Source: Siphonodentalium dalli
Taxonomy: Eukaryota; Mollusca; Scaphopoda; Gadilida; Siphonodentaliidae
NCBI GenBank assembly: GCA_032622095.1
Contig: CP136066.1
Coordinates: 135,377,917-135,441,916, forward strand
Direction of reading: 5' to 3'
DNA: 64,000 bases
Part shown: one piece after another, positions 13,760-26,048 of the stretch
How the letters are laid out: each line of letters opens with the position of its first letter
Position numbering within the stretch: position 1 is the stretch's first letter
The notes under the pieces: generated by a model
Told to the model about the DNA's origin: nothing
Seen by the model: only the letters and a program-made list of their open reading frames with translations
Databases searched by the model: none
Program-made: the position numbers and the translations under genes

Positions 13760-14111
13760 TCTAATATATATTTTGGGACTTCTGTTTGTTTGTCTGTCTG
13801 TTTGTTAGCTATGGCTACTGAAATTTGATACCTATGGGGTAATTTTGTCCGGGGAGTGTTTTGGACGGGTCAAATCGTGACCCCGACCTGACCTTGACCT
13901 TCAAAATGGTCAAACCAATGTCAAATCGGGTAAAACGGACGGATTTCGACAAAATTTGATACATATGGGTACTTTTGTCCGGGGAGTGTTTTTGTCGGGT
14001 CAAATCATGATCCCGACCTGACCTTCAAAATGGTCAATTCAAGGTCAAATCGCGCCTTTCGACGGAAAGCAGAGGGGAAACAGCCCGGACGAAGTCGGAT
14101 CCACCAGCTAG
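13760..14111 (+). mobile_element. Non-autonomous Helitron-like element, copy C
   Basis: It starts TCTAATATATATTTTGGGAC at the base after copy B's CTAG and ends CTAG at 14108-14111, with the hairpin at about 14082-14098. The next base is the T of a resumed minisatellite unit (TTGGTATATATTTGACG). It contains about two internal units. Confidence 0.75.
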
Positions 14112-14372
14112 TTGGTATATATTTGACGACTTGTGTTTCGGTTTATATAGAGCCTGTAGATTGGTATATATTTGAAGACTTCTGTTTCGGTTTATATAGA
14201 GACTGTATATTGGTATTTGACGACTTGTGTGTTCGGTCTATATAGAGCCTGTAGATTGGTATATATTTGACGACTTCTGTTTCGGTTTATATTGAGCCTG
14301 TAGATTGGTATATATTTGGCGACTTCTGTTTCTGTTTATATAGAGCATGTAGATTGATATTTCGTGTATTTT

Positions 14373-15098
14373 TCGACCTCTGTTATCCCGCCTTCCAAAT
14401 TAAATAGACATGGATATTTTGAAGGTTCGAATGTTTAAACGTTTATATATGGTCGAACAGATTTGGCAACACAAAACAACCATTTGTACGGGCCAGGGTC
14501 AGGAACCTACGTCACTAATGTAATCTATATTTAGAGAGTATGTGGATTTTACGAACATCTGTATATATTCGTGTTTGATGCATATTCAACATTGGAGCAC
14601 AATCGATACCAATTTTGCTTGAAAATCTCAGTTTTTAAATTTTTAAATTATCAGTTTTTAATGTTCTGATTTTATCACAATGGTGCAAGGTCGGTGTAGC
14701 ATACGGTGTAGAAAATACAATATGGTGGAGAATGTCACAGAAGGTATGTTTCTTTATTGTTAACTGTCGTTTTGAACACGAGCCCTGTTTATACTTGAAC
14801 AAAATATATCACATAATACATAGGCCACCTCGTTCGTTCATAAAATTAGAATTGCTTTGCATTAGCGCGATAAAACTTGGCTGTTTTGTTTTGTTTATTC
14901 GGCGAGGTGACGCATTGGCTCTGTTCTACTAATTTATCACAAAATAAACTGATTAATCACACGGGTTTCTTCGCATATCGAGGGGAATATGTCTGAGGAA
15001 TAAATTACGCGAATGTGTGGACAAAAAATGAAATATTTTTTAATATTTAGAGTGAAAATGAGTTTTTTTTTTAAATACACGCTATTATAAGGGTGTAT
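14373..15098. other. Unassigned, no gene seen
   Basis: AT-rich sequence with no recognisable coding or repeat content. Confidence 0.5.
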
Positions 15099-15547
15099 AT
15101 ATATAGACAGAACACAACGCGCATCTTAATCGAGACTCTTTTATCGAATGAGTTGCGGATGGCGCAATGATATAATTCGCGAGAGCGTAGCTCGAGCGAA
15201 ATATAACTTTGCGCCGTCCGCAACGAGTTCGATAAAATATTCGAGATTATGATGCAAGTTGTGTTCTGTATTTATTCTACACCGTTAAGTCAGATAAGTT
15301 CAACCCATGAATGTCACCTTCATTGTTACTATAGCTACCTTTATTGTGATTTAAGTCTGACAAATAACCAGTAATTATGGGGGGATCACCGGAAGCGGAT
15401 GATCGACGTAATATACGTCATCATTCTTGGCGACAACGTCAACAAGAATAGTTCCGTCTTGTATTCCACTAGAGGTATACACTAATATGTATTCAATGGC
15501 TGGGATTCCGTTGAATACATGTGACTCACGTCAATGGGTGTGGAATA
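15099..15547 (+). repeat. Palindromic interspersed repeat, copy 1
   Basis: About 449 bp that recur in reverse orientation at 46131-46582. The first part (15107-15269) is a long imperfect palindrome with ~80-base arms starting ACAGAACACAAC, with CpG-rich centres (GCGAGAGCG / GCTCGAGCG). The rest is single-copy within the unit and ends near TGGGTGTGGAATA. Identity between copies is high by eye. No target duplication could be fixed. Probably a non-autonomous DNA element. Confidence 0.65.
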
Positions 15548-16330
15548 ATGATATTTATACAATAATAATAACGGCGTATATATGTATTTTTGGTGACGGC
15601 GTAGAATTAATTCGTTGCGTGGTCACAAGGGAATGGCATCCGTTTCCTTAGCCCAGCATATATAATTAATTAAAGCCATCTTTAAATATAGCAAATTTTG
15701 TTTATATTCGGGTTAATAGACGAAGTTGTAGTATTGCATATTTCCTATATACTTCCTTCACACAAATATATCTCAATCACTGTGTGGTATCCAATTAAGT
15801 GACTATAATATTAAGGTTGTGTATGTTGTGGTAATTTGTTTCGACCACGTAATATGTCTGAATTGTATTTCAAATGGCAAATATTAAGTTCAACATATTC
15901 GAGTTGATGTATAATCACCTACAAATTGATTTCGCCCTAATATGTTAGCCTATATATATATCTAAAGAAATACATTTATTGAATTTGATTTTTTCTCATT
16001 TTGAACGTCATTTTGTCATGATACGAGTGTATTAAGGTGGCTCGTATTAAGTGCATGTATAATAAGGTGGCTGCCTCAAACCAACCTTACCCGCATTAGA
16101 TAACAACGTCGAGCGCAAACATGGAAACCCACCATTCTTGATCAAAGGTAGAAAACAAGACACAATGTTCTAGAAAATAACAGAGTTGGCCTTATAAACT
16201 ATTGGTTTAAAAATGTAGAAAATTACATTTGATTTAAGATGGCGGCATTGCCATGGTTATTCGAGAAAGCGAAACGGCTTATATATATATATATATATAT
16301 AGACATGCATATTTAAGCGAGATCACTAGG
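15548..16330. other. Unassigned, no gene seen
   Basis: No gene seen. A (TA)n run lies at 16281-16301. Confidence 0.5.
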
Positions 16331-16518
16331 TCGCGGCCGTATTAGATTCACCTAGCTCCGTGCCGTGGTTTTAGTGCTACAGGTCAAAGTTCTGGAGTAG
16401 AATTTCCATGGAACTCACGAAAAATTCAAAACTCCATATATGGAAACGCTACTCCAGAACTGTGACCTGTTACACTACAACCACGGAAGCGGGCCTGGTG
16501 GATCCAATATGACCGCGA
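16331..16518. mobile_element. Foldback MITE (~190 bp)
   Basis: Almost the whole segment is one imperfect palindrome. The left arm starts TCGCGGCCGTATTAGATTC, and the right arm read in reverse starts TCGCGGTCATATTGGATCC. Both run through a CCGTGGTT...GTTCTGGAGTAG block to a short AT centre near 16425. A typical small foldback element; the family is unknown and no clear target duplication is visible. Confidence 0.6.
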
Positions 16519-17201
16519 GTTGGTGACGGCGTATTGTTCACTTACCTTACTCGTGTGTATTTAAATTTAAGCAGTACTATTTTTCGTGCATGAATGCGCG
16601 AATTTAAAACTGAGAGAAAAATATATTGCGCTAAATTTTAATACGAGAAATGTATAGTGCTTAAAGATACAAAATCAGAATTAACGCTCCTAAATTAGTA
16701 TGTATTTAGCTTCGGGGGTAAAACATTTTGCCTCGAGGCGAGGAACCAACCCATAACAGTTCAGAGTTATCAGATATCGTTTTTGAAATCATTTATTTAT
16801 CAAAACCTGGAATATTTGGCGGCCCAGCAAAATTTGTATTCGACGAGCCGACCGATATGCTCTCGATACCAAATTGCGTTGAACAAAATGTTCATATATA
16901 ACACGTTTTGGAAAAAAAATATACTAGAGTTGACAATGGTTAGCATTATTTTTTGGTAATAAATCGATTATGATAACAAAAGCGTCTTTTGAAGAATTGT
17001 TGTTGCTGTTGCTCTCCACTTACGATTGAATGGTGGTATAGTGTGAACGTTTACTTAAATTCCAATAAAACTTGTTTCATTTCAGTATTCAAGCAATCTA
17101 AGAGTCCTTCGCAGAAGACGATGAATCATTAATGTAAGAGGTACCATCCGACGATACGCCAAGTGCGTGACTGCGGTCTTTGTAGGCCTATACGTATTGT
17201 A
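16519..17201. other. Unassigned, no gene seen
   Basis: No recognisable coding sequence or repeat. Confidence 0.5.
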
Positions 17202-17974
17202 AGCCCCGGTTCCATATCCCCGATTTCCCATCCGAATGTTCCCGAATGACTCCCGAATCATAATTTTGCAAAAATCGTGGAGTAAATTCGGGACGAGTCG
17301 GGACAGTGGATTTTTACCCCCGAACATGATCGGGGATATCGGTGCTATCGGGGTCGATTCGGGACAAATGTTCAAAACTATCGGGAACCAAACCGAATCG
17401 CTCCCGATTTGTAAATCGTCGGGAGAAATTCGGGAGCAATTCGGCACCTATTCGGGAGTAGTCGGCAGTATTCGGCAATATTCGGGTGGATATTCTGGAG
17501 TAGTCGGCAGTATTCGGTAGGTTATTCCCGAATTCGCCATGTATGGCTGCTTTAATACTGAGATCCGGTGTATCTGCAAAATTCGGCATCGATTCGGGAC
17601 GTTCGGCAGCAATTGAATACCAATTCGGTATCTATTCGGCATCAATTCGGTACCAGTTCGGCATTGATTCGGGGTATTCGGCAACAATTCGGTGTAAGTC
17701 GGTAGTAATCTGGGAAATTTGTCAGCCACTCGCACGAAAGTTCGGGATAATTCTGGATCATTCTGGATCATTCGGGAAGATATTCGGAAGCATTCTGGAA
17801 TACTCGGCAATGTTCGGGACGATTAAATTTTGTCATAATTCGGCATCAGTTCGGCGGCTTTTTGGAATAAAACTCGTCCAGAATTCTCTCGAATGCTGCC
17901 GATTTGGTCTGGTCCCGAATTTGTGCCGAATATACTAATTCGGGACAGAAAATCGGGAATATGGAACCGGGGCT
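17202..17974. mobile_element. Non-autonomous DNA element with ATTCGG-rich interior, copy 1
   Basis: The ends are inverted repeats of about 25 bp (AGCCCCGGTTCCATAT then CCCGATTT) with one mismatch. A 3-bp direct repeat, GTA, flanks it at 17199-17201 and 17975-17977. A near-identical copy lies at 26167-26966 with its own 3-bp repeat, TAA. Between the ends are many ATTCGGNA words and their complements, so open frames here are artefacts of the repeats (translations full of LLPN, PNR, FGI). A 3-bp duplication is compatible with Harbinger or CACTA superfamilies. No transposase is encoded. Confidence 0.75.
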
Positions 17975-18129
17975 GTAGGGAGAAATTATAACATCTTAAC
18001 AATATTTGATTTTGATACTGAGTTGACAAAAAATAATATGCTAATTTATATATCATCCATGTATAATTGGTAACATCCCTTGGCCTCTTTGACTAATAAC
18101 TCATAAAACATGAATATACCTTACTTATT

Positions 18130-18520
18130 TTCTAAATCGCCAATCTAATGAACAATGTCCCCATGTTATTCGTGAAAAGAATATAGTGAAAACTATTGAC
18201 AAATAAGATCACAGTGAAATACATCACAATTTGAATCTGCATCTTTGACAGTGCACCAACACCGGTTTGGTGGTATTTCATTGCAGTATCGATCCGCGGC
18301 TTTGATACTCGGAATTCTGGTGGGTACCCACACTTGATCGCGGGTATTTTTTTTTTTTGGGTGGACAAAATTTCCAGACACGTATGGTACTTTTTTGCCG
18401 ATGACCACTTTTTGGACCCACCCACCCTCGACACCAAATTTTTTTCCATTTCATAGAGTTTTTTCCAACCATGTTTTGACACCCACCCCCTTGTGGAACG
18501 CAAAACACAAACATACAGAG
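18130..18520 (-). repeat. Interspersed repeat fragment related to 48530-48720
   Basis: The stretch holding TTTTTTGCCGATGACCACTT, then GTGGGT blocks and TTTTGACACCCACCCCC, resembles the reverse complement of 48540-48690 (a GTGGGTGTCAAAAAATGGTC block). A shorter relative is at about 19970-20030. The order of phrases is conserved, but divergence is high. It is probably an old transposon, with no usable coding frame. Confidence 0.4.
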
Positions 18521-20480
18521 AAAACCAGGACCAAACCTCCTACATTGAGATTCAGTGAATGTATTAATGAACAGCAGGATAGCAGTATATTCTTGACTGC
18601 AGTGGATTTTGTCCCTAGAAACATGAGTCAAACACTTACAGATGTAAATGGTGCAGATAACATAGCAGTTCAGTCAGACAGACCCAGTAGACCACACTGC
18701 AGTTTTTGACGGCCTCCCAAGATATGGCATCATTAATCGTTTTTGTTAAATATCATATTTCCACAGCTCTGCAGTCAATTTATTTTAAAGCTTAGTATAT
18801 GGCTTGGAGTTGACTATGCGAATGTAGTGGCCAGTGGGAAGAGTGTAGTTCATGAGCCGTAGTCAACGACAAGATATGCTCTAATCATTATATTATATCG
18901 AACATTTATAGACAAACTGACGTTCTAACATTTATATACCATCGGGAACATTTTATTGCTAAACTGAAGTCATTGTATTGTGTCCAGGTTGCATTCAATT
19001 TCCTTCTCGTCACAAAACCTATTAAGCAGCTTAATAGTCACTGTTTTAGTGTCAAATATGTGTGGTAGTCCTTTTTAGAGACCTTTTTAGTTTTTGTTAC
19101 TTTGTTATGGAAATTTATAACAAATATTATGTCTATAAACCAGGTAGGTGATATTGCTCTACACCAGATATGTGATTTTGTTTTACACCAGATAGGTGAT
19201 ATTGTTTAACACCAGATAGGTGATTGTATTATATCAGATAGGTTAAATTATTATATGCTACGTGCCACCAAGAGTCATTAGACATTACTAAAACATGTTT
19301 ATCGCACATATAGCAACACACAGGAGCACCAATGGGAAATCAAAGAAAGTTAATGTTATGATTGATTCCAATTGATTCAGATTGGTCAGGATTGGTTAGG
19401 AATTTTATAACGTTCACAGTTTATCTTGTATGAATTCAGGAATCTTGTATGAGTTCAGAAAAGGCATTATTTCTATTGGACTGCTCAAGTGTAGCATATG
19501 AGAGTAAAGCATATAATAAAAAACCTACACTTTTAGTAGAAACCTGTATTAACAAATTCATTTCTTCATTCATGAGATTGTGAATTATTACCATTTTCTA
19601 TCTCTTTTGTCCACATATGAGATAATTGTGTTATCCACTCACAAGTCTAGGTATGTTACATGTTTTTTTCTTTATACATCAGTGTTTAATGTCCATGTTT
19701 GACCAGATTTGGCATTAAATTCATTTCTTTAAAGTTAACCTCATTTGATGTTAATTACATATAATACTGCATGGGCGATTCAGCTGCATTAAGAATACTT
19801 TCCCTTGTCCTAAAGAGGCAAAACCAACATCCAATGGCCCTAGTGTGTTTAGTGTTGCTGCAGTTCCTTATTATTGATTTCTTAGTGTTACAAACCAGTA
19901 CAAACTAGTAAAAATCCAATAAAAGGTGTGAGGAAAAACAATAATTTTGTCACGGAAAAAATTGCTTTGGGCTTATTTTGACACCCACCATCCCCAGCCT
20001 ACGTGTCGGAAAAAAATGTCCCCCCCCCCCCGGGCTAATCGCATTATATATTGGGTATAACATTTTCAGGTTACTCGAACATATATTTTTCTATTGATAC
20101 ACGCATTCTCCGCCGGTAATGATGGTTAACTATGCCTCAAACGAACTATACCTAACGTACAAAAGTGTATATTATTTACGATAAAATCGTAAATATGCAG
20201 GAATTTCCATTAAATGTACAGGGGTTATAATAAACTATATGTTCGCTGTCCTATTGGGGAAACATTCCGTTTTACGAAAGTATGTTTTGAATATTGGATA
20301 GCATCATTCAACTGGTCGATAAATACATTCATCTGAGGGATGATATAAGTTAATTTTTTTTAATTAAACCATTGATCCGGTGTTGGTGATACCTTCAGGG
20401 TTTGTGGCACCTTGTATATGGGTGCAGTTATGCTCTTGTTGAATGTGAATTGTCCAGTTTCCATAGCTCATGTACTAGGT
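18521..20480. other. Unassigned, one small minisatellite
   Basis: No gene. At about 19140-19245 a ~27-bp unit containing ACACCAGATAGGTGATATTG is repeated about four times. A C run lies near 20022-20033. Confidence 0.5.
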
Positions 20481-21751
20481 AGGGTACGTTCATACGCTGG
20501 CAATATTGCACTGCAAACTGCAAAAATGCCAGCTGCAAAGGTTGTTTTGTTTTGTTAGCTGGAATTTTTGCCAGCTACCGACTAGCTCGTGCTGGATCGT
20601 GGTTGGTCGTGAACAATCAACGGTGATATATGATAACGGCGTATACCTCTCTGCCGGTGGCCACAACACAAGGCCACTAACAATAATTGATTGTGTCTTA
20701 CCGTCCTTGATACGATCGAATAGGATCGGGTGCATGTGTTCTCTGCGATTCTCATACACACTTAATTATACATGTGTACGGTTCTCCGTTATATGATACT
20801 ATGATGATATGGCGTGAAAGAGTACCAAAAGTTATGCTTCCCGAGTCATAAATGTGGGAGCTATAGGGGATGTGGTGGCAGGACTCACTATGGGTATCCA
20901 TGCATTGCTTCAAATGTGCTTACTTCAGTGAGCGTGTACAAATTCTCAATTGTTATCGAAATGGTCATGTATCGATCAGAATGGCACATTGAGATATCAC
21001 TGAATTCAGATCAAGCTGGGGTTAGAATACGAGCCAACACCATCTACCCAGATTGCGATATCGATGTAATTGTAGTGGTTTGAAAGTGACTGCTTGCGTA
21101 GTGGTGGTGGTTGGGACGGGGTCTAACAGTAGGGATAATGGGATGTTAGTCTTTGGCATTGGTAAAGCACATATCGGCCTATATAATTAGTCATGCTATT
21201 TGAATAACAATATATTGTGTGCTTTTGATTAACTTGTGTTAGTATTTATTGATTTCTTTGTTTTGTTTAACATCAGCACCACGCCCCCCCCCCCCCCCCG
21301 TTTTTCTGAACTTATTTTTTGCTTAACATGAAGACCAACGAGTTTGTGACTAAAATTATTGGAATGACAAGTTTGGAGTTTGGGATGATACCCGGGAAGA
21401 TTTGAATTCGTCGGTTATCGTCGTTGAGCCAAGTGCGTACCCACCATCTCCTGTCAATGTGATGTTTATTGTACTCATATATGAGCAGCATCCCAGCGAG
21501 AGAGCTGGCCGTGGCGATATCACATTCCAACATGTCCAGTGACATTATTTTGACTGGCCTAAGAATACCAACACGCATTGTGTTCTAATATATTGCAAAC
21601 AGCTCATCAATCACGCAAAACGACTGTCGTTCATTGATCACTACTAACGCTGATTTGTTGACAGCGGGCAGAAATTAATCCGTTCTGGCAATTTTGCAGC
21701 TGGCATTTTTGCAGTTTGCAGTGCAATATTGCCAGCGTATGAACGTACCCT
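20481..21751. mobile_element. Harbinger-type DNA element, internally deleted
   Basis: Both ends carry a perfect inverted repeat of about 59 bp beginning AGGGTACGTTCATACGCTGG. Flanking triplets are GTA (20479-20481) and TTA (21751-21753) if the element starts at GGGTACG, close to the TWA duplication of PIF/Harbinger elements. A minus-strand frame near the right end has the RRWWVRTWL phrase of Harbinger transposases. At 1.27 kb it lacks room for the full transposase and accessory gene. A C run lies at 21285-21299. Confidence 0.7.
21312..21578 (-). pseudogene. N-terminal remnant of a Harbinger transposase
   Basis: An 88-residue frame starts 170 bases inside the right inverted repeat. It contains HHIDRRWWVRTWLNDD at about residues 39-54. 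The RRWWVRPWL-type phrase is, from memory, typical of the N-terminal region of PIF/Harbinger DDE transposases, before the catalytic domain. The rest of the protein is absent: the frame stops at 21312 and no DDE segment follows in the remaining 0.8 kb. I read it as the remnant left by internal deletion. The motif, its position near the terminal repeat and the near-match triplet duplication agree with each other, but the family call rests on one short motif. Confidence 0.55.
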
Positions 21752-22081
21752 TATCCCGTCGTACACATGTTTATATACGTGTTAAACACATTTTAAATCA
21801 GACTTGATGTTGACGTATGGGTTCCTGGCCCTGTTTTCTGTACCAGAATTCAAGAGCATAAGAGCCAGCGTATGTGATGTTTTGGTAGTCAGATATTGAT
21901 TTTCAAATAAACAGTTTTATCAGAGAGAGACTTTATCATTCTTATCCATCAATTGAACTTCAGCAAATATTAATGAGTGTTCCTCAAATTAGTTTACCAT
22001 TATTCGTTTTATTTTGGATTTTCATCATTATGTGAAAATAAATATCATTTTTCATTTGCCTGGTAATTTAAAGGACCATTT

Positions 22082-22515
22082 AGTTTTCGAGTCACCGATT
22101 ATTTTTTGTATAGTGCCTTGATATACGGTTTTAATAACAATGGATGACATAGAATGTGATTAAAATACTATAATTCACCACCACTTGGAACGTATGTGAA
22201 GGCGTGTGTCTCTTTCTCAGAAGTAATAGAACATAGCTTAAATCATAGAAATATTTCCCCGTTTCGCTCCCAGAATGCAACCTAATTCAAACTAAGATAT
22301 AGAGTTATCCCCCTTCCATTAAAAATAATAGAATTTTCAGTATATGTACAGATGAAACTTAAGCACAGAAAACACGTCGGTACCCCAACAAAAACAACAT
22401 GTTCACAGTTTATTACACCAGATAAGTTGATAATACAATGTTTTGGAGCTTCCTCTTTTAAATGTATATCATATGGCATATATGTGATCTGTGGGTTCGA
22501 AAATTAAGTGGGCCT
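22082..22515. mobile_element. MITE flanked by TTAA, complete copy
   Basis: The ends are AGGACCATTTAGTTTTCGAG and, in reverse, AGGCCCACTTAATTTTCGAA. TTAA lies directly outside both (22078-22081 and 22516-22519). TTAA duplication suggests the piggyBac or Kolobok superfamilies. The left ~130 bp recur at 58093. No coding capacity. Confidence 0.65.
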
Positions 22516-22525
22516 TTAAGCAGAA

Positions 22526-22643
22526 TTATGAATGATAGGCTATGTTATTCGATTGGTGGCGAGTTATGAATGATAGGCTATGTTATACGATCGGTGGCGA
22601 GTTATGAATGATAGGCTATGTTATACGATCGGTGGCGAGTTAT
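22526..22643. repeat. 38-bp tandem repeat, three copies
   Basis: The unit, TTATGAATGATAGGCTATGT plus a tail ending GGTGGCGAG, is repeated three times with period 38. It lies just outside the right end of the TTAA MITE. Confidence 0.8.
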
Positions 22644-23939
22644 GCACGCGTGTTCAAATATCCCACCAAAACCAATCCGATACAAAGGGACTAAACAAGA
22701 GAGAAGGCGTTGACAATTCAATTTATACCATTCCCAGATGTTTTAGAGTTTATTCCGCGGACCACTTATAAGGTTTTCATGACATTATGGAATGATTCGC
22801 CAAACTCGGAGCAAGTTACAGCCAGAAGACGGAAGCCATGAAACCCACTGTGTAATTTACGCCGAATGAAAAATCATTAAGTCACTCAATATTGTGGAAT
22901 AAAATAGGAAACCATTTAATAGGGCACTCGTACAAAGTGGCACTCAATTGTCTGGCGAAATTACTTTCTGATTTATACGACAATCACTTAGGAACCCTGA
23001 AATTGCGATTGAATAAAACTGCTCATACTAGGTTTCAATAGGAAATAAAGCGTTTGAATCAACCTTCACTGTGTAATTGCTTCGACGAGGCCGAAGAATA
23101 CTATGGCATGGAATTTGGCCGCAGTAAATGAACTGCTTTACACATACTTCTAAACGGCCCAATATTTGTGTTAATTCTACCATATTTCTCCGAATGGGAA
23201 CTTCATACAACACGTCGGCAATCGTAATTAGGATGCTCATGTGTCAGCAATTTATGCACAATGAGCACCCACTGAGACCCCTGACAGATAAATAGTGCGC
23301 TTCCACACTCCACCCCAAACAACGACATTTACAAAGAGCTTATGAATCCTGTGTACTTGGTGTTCTTGTCGACAGAGTGACATGCCCGAAATACAGTTAA
23401 TTGCAGAGCCGGTTATCTGCAAAATGTTCCAGACACTGGAAGGGGTGGGTGAATGATTTGATGTCGAAAAAAAACCCTGTAATGCAATTGTTTTCCAATT
23501 TCCAAAATATCAATATATTTGAATTATACCACTCAAGTGTGTATACATGGCTTATAGTATAGTCGATTGAGCCAATTTCGGACCCAAACCAGGAAGAAAT
23601 TGTTACTGAAACAATGTTGGTGTCATTCGACGCGGGTAACACTGTAGATGAATATATCCAAAATCCAAGAAAATCCAATTTGTGAAAATGTTTTAGAGTT
23701 CCTCAAAGTCAGACAATGTTTCTACTAAAAAGACACATTTTGCATACATGGTTTTGGCACCGATTTCATGGTTGATCGGTTGGTAGTAAATAATAGGCGT
23801 GAAATTATGTTATGGGAGAGAATAGAGTGACACGGGCAGAATATAATACAATCGATGCCTTTAAATGGCTGCCAAAACGACCGCAACCCCAAGGCATGCC
23901 ACGACGAAAGCAACACACTGGATAACTATATGTGAGTGC
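22644..23939. other. Unassigned, no gene seen
   Basis: No coding or repeat structure recognised. Confidence 0.5.
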
Positions 23940-25270
23940 AAATGTGTATGGGTAATATACAAGTCCGTTGTTCGATATCTTTAAAGGTATATAGATCACT
24001 AAAACATATCAATATGAATAATTTATCATTCGCTGCAACCCAAGGCACACCCAATGATTTACGTCTTTAAAGTTTGGATTTTCTACTTTGAATACCTCCA
24101 ACAGTTGGGCCAAAAAGTAATGTTTCACCACACAGTGTCATGTGGCATAATGATTAATTAATCAATTTAAAGCAGAAACCGAAATGCATATCCTTACGGT
24201 ATCGATATTTGATCCGTTTCCGGGATTTTCCACACTTTCCGTGATAAACCACACACGTATGCCGAAATGCTTATTATACTGTAACGAAACGCTAATTGCT
24301 TCAATAAATTAGCACCCATCTCACCAGTTCAAAGAGAAGATACATAGTGCGTTTATGTAAAAACCAATTTTCTTTCTGCTACCAAGCCGATTTCTTATTA
24401 GAAAATTTTGTTCAAATTCCTCCAGTCCACACTTTACAACTCGAAAATGCTGACATGGAATGCCCTATATTAAAACTTTCCGTGATAAACCACACACGTA
24501 TGGCTAAATGCTTATTATACTGTAACGAAACGCTAATTGTTTCAATAAATTAGCACCCATCTCACCAGTTCAAATAGAAGATACATATTGCGTTTATGTA
24601 AAAAACAATTTTCATGCTGCTACCAAGCCGATTTCTTATTAGAATTTTTTTTTCAAATTCCTCCAGTCCACACTTTACAACTCGAAAATGCTGACATGGA
24701 ATGCCCTATATTAGTTTGCAGTATACTTTTGTTTGAAAATATCTTACCAATACCCCACATACGTGTGCTGAATATCAGGTGGTCAGTGTTTAATGCTGTA
24801 ATTTGAGAGTTGCCCATTCACTCGCTGTTGTTATTTGTGATTATGTTTACAGCAGATATATGCAACAATAGACAGATGGGATAAAGAAGTTCATGCGATT
24901 ACAGAAAACGTAATACCTTTTGGATAGAAGTGCCTTTGGTGAATATAGTGTCCATGTATAATCAGACTCTGCCAAAGAGAATGTAGGCAATTTTAGTCAA
25001 GTTTAAAATATATTGAAGATAGTCGATTGGTACTCCTTGGTGTTTGATGCGTTCATAGTACCACCATTCAGGCTTATGATAAAATCAAGATATTCTTGTT
25101 TCATCACTTGATCGGAGCCGGCTATGACTAATATTCCCGGGACTGCTCTGAGTACACATACTTCTGCTTAGAACTAGAAATTATCACATAATTAAAACTT
25201 CCCTGTTAAATCCAATTCAACTGTTTAATAACACCTATATTGCCCGATTCTATAGAGGAAATATCATAAC
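23940..25270. repeat. Diverged duplicate of the 43.9-44.7 kb segment
   Basis: Many phrases match 43930-44720 in the same order and orientation: TTTACGTCTTTAAAGTTTGG, TTAGCACCC and CTCACCAG, GATTTCTTA, and AACTGTTTAAT near the end. Spacing is longer here, partly because of a tandem duplication at 24234-24713. No coding frame is conserved. Either an old transposon family or an old segmental duplication. Confidence 0.55.
24234..24713. repeat. 241-bp tandem duplication
   Basis: Two copies, starting at 24234 and 24475 (both ACTTTCCGTGATAAACCACA), differ at only a few positions. The related 44.2-kb segment has one copy, so the duplication arose here. The twin open frames in it are products of the duplication. 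Confidence 0.85.
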
Positions 25271-26048
25271 TAGAACCGTGTTGTTTCTTGACTTCTTGGC
25301 GAAAAAAATATCCAGATTTAATCGCTGTGCGAAACCCTACTTTCGCTTGCACTCTCCTGATACAAATTGAGTGTTTGTGTGCTCTTATGGGACTAGCTAA
25401 TCTATTTTGTACAAAGCGTAAATTCCATTCGATTTTGCCCATTTTTGGCGGCCATTTTGAACAGACATTCTACAGATATGGATTGCGGCTATGCATTGTT
25501 TGTGTATAATTCAATTTATGACTAATTTGGTACCAATATTGACGCACCTACCGCAGAAACTCAGCTTTTTCCGATACCGATCATGGACGGCATGTTGAAT
25601 TTTCCCAAAGATGGATTGTGTTTAATTTTTTATATATTATTCTGCAGTCATTTCCGCGTCGAATGACACCAGAATGACTTCAGTAACAATTTCTTCCGGG
25701 TCCGATACTAAATCGACCAGACTATTTCTGTTGCATCACTTCTTTGTTATTCAAGGTTATGTAATGTAAATCCATGTATACTATAATACAACATTTGTTA
25801 TCCGGAAATTCACATGCCTATGTACATATTGTATATATTTAACTGTTATGATCTCCATACCTATGTTATTAGGTTCTTGAGAAATAAATTGATTGATTGG
25901 TTCTTGGTATTATTATGTCTCTATTCCATGTCGATATTCAAGTAAATAAGCATGTACTGTCATATTGACCAGCAGTCACTCGTGGCTATGTATGCCTATG
26001 TATGCATAACACACAGACGCATTTTGAAGAACAAAGTGTGACATCAGT
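25271..26048. other. Unassigned, with a retrotransposon-like tail at about 25860-25905
   Basis: GAGAAATAAATTGATTGATTGG near 25879 resembles the AATAAA plus short tandem tail that ends some CR1-like retrotransposons. No coding part was found upstream. A similar tail (CAATAAAGTAGCTATCTATC) is at about 29799. Confidence 0.4.

Larger units (their letters stand above)
12289..14372. repeat. ~50-bp minisatellite, interrupted by Helitron-like elements
   Basis: The tandem unit reads approximately TTGGTATATATTTGACGACT followed by TCTGTTTCGGTTTATATAGA and GCCTGTAGA. Copies occupy about 12289-12366, 12745-12990 and 14112-14372. The gaps between them are filled by elements at 12367-12744 and 12991-14111. 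Intact junctions (GCCTGTAGATTGGTAT, for example at 12836) show the sequence before insertion. Confidence 0.8.

Noticed and set aside
17082-17938. Overlapping frames with repeated LLPN and FGIDSG motifs
   Set aside because: They are translations of the ATTCGG-rich transposon, present on both strands, and repeat at 26078-27012 with the second copy.
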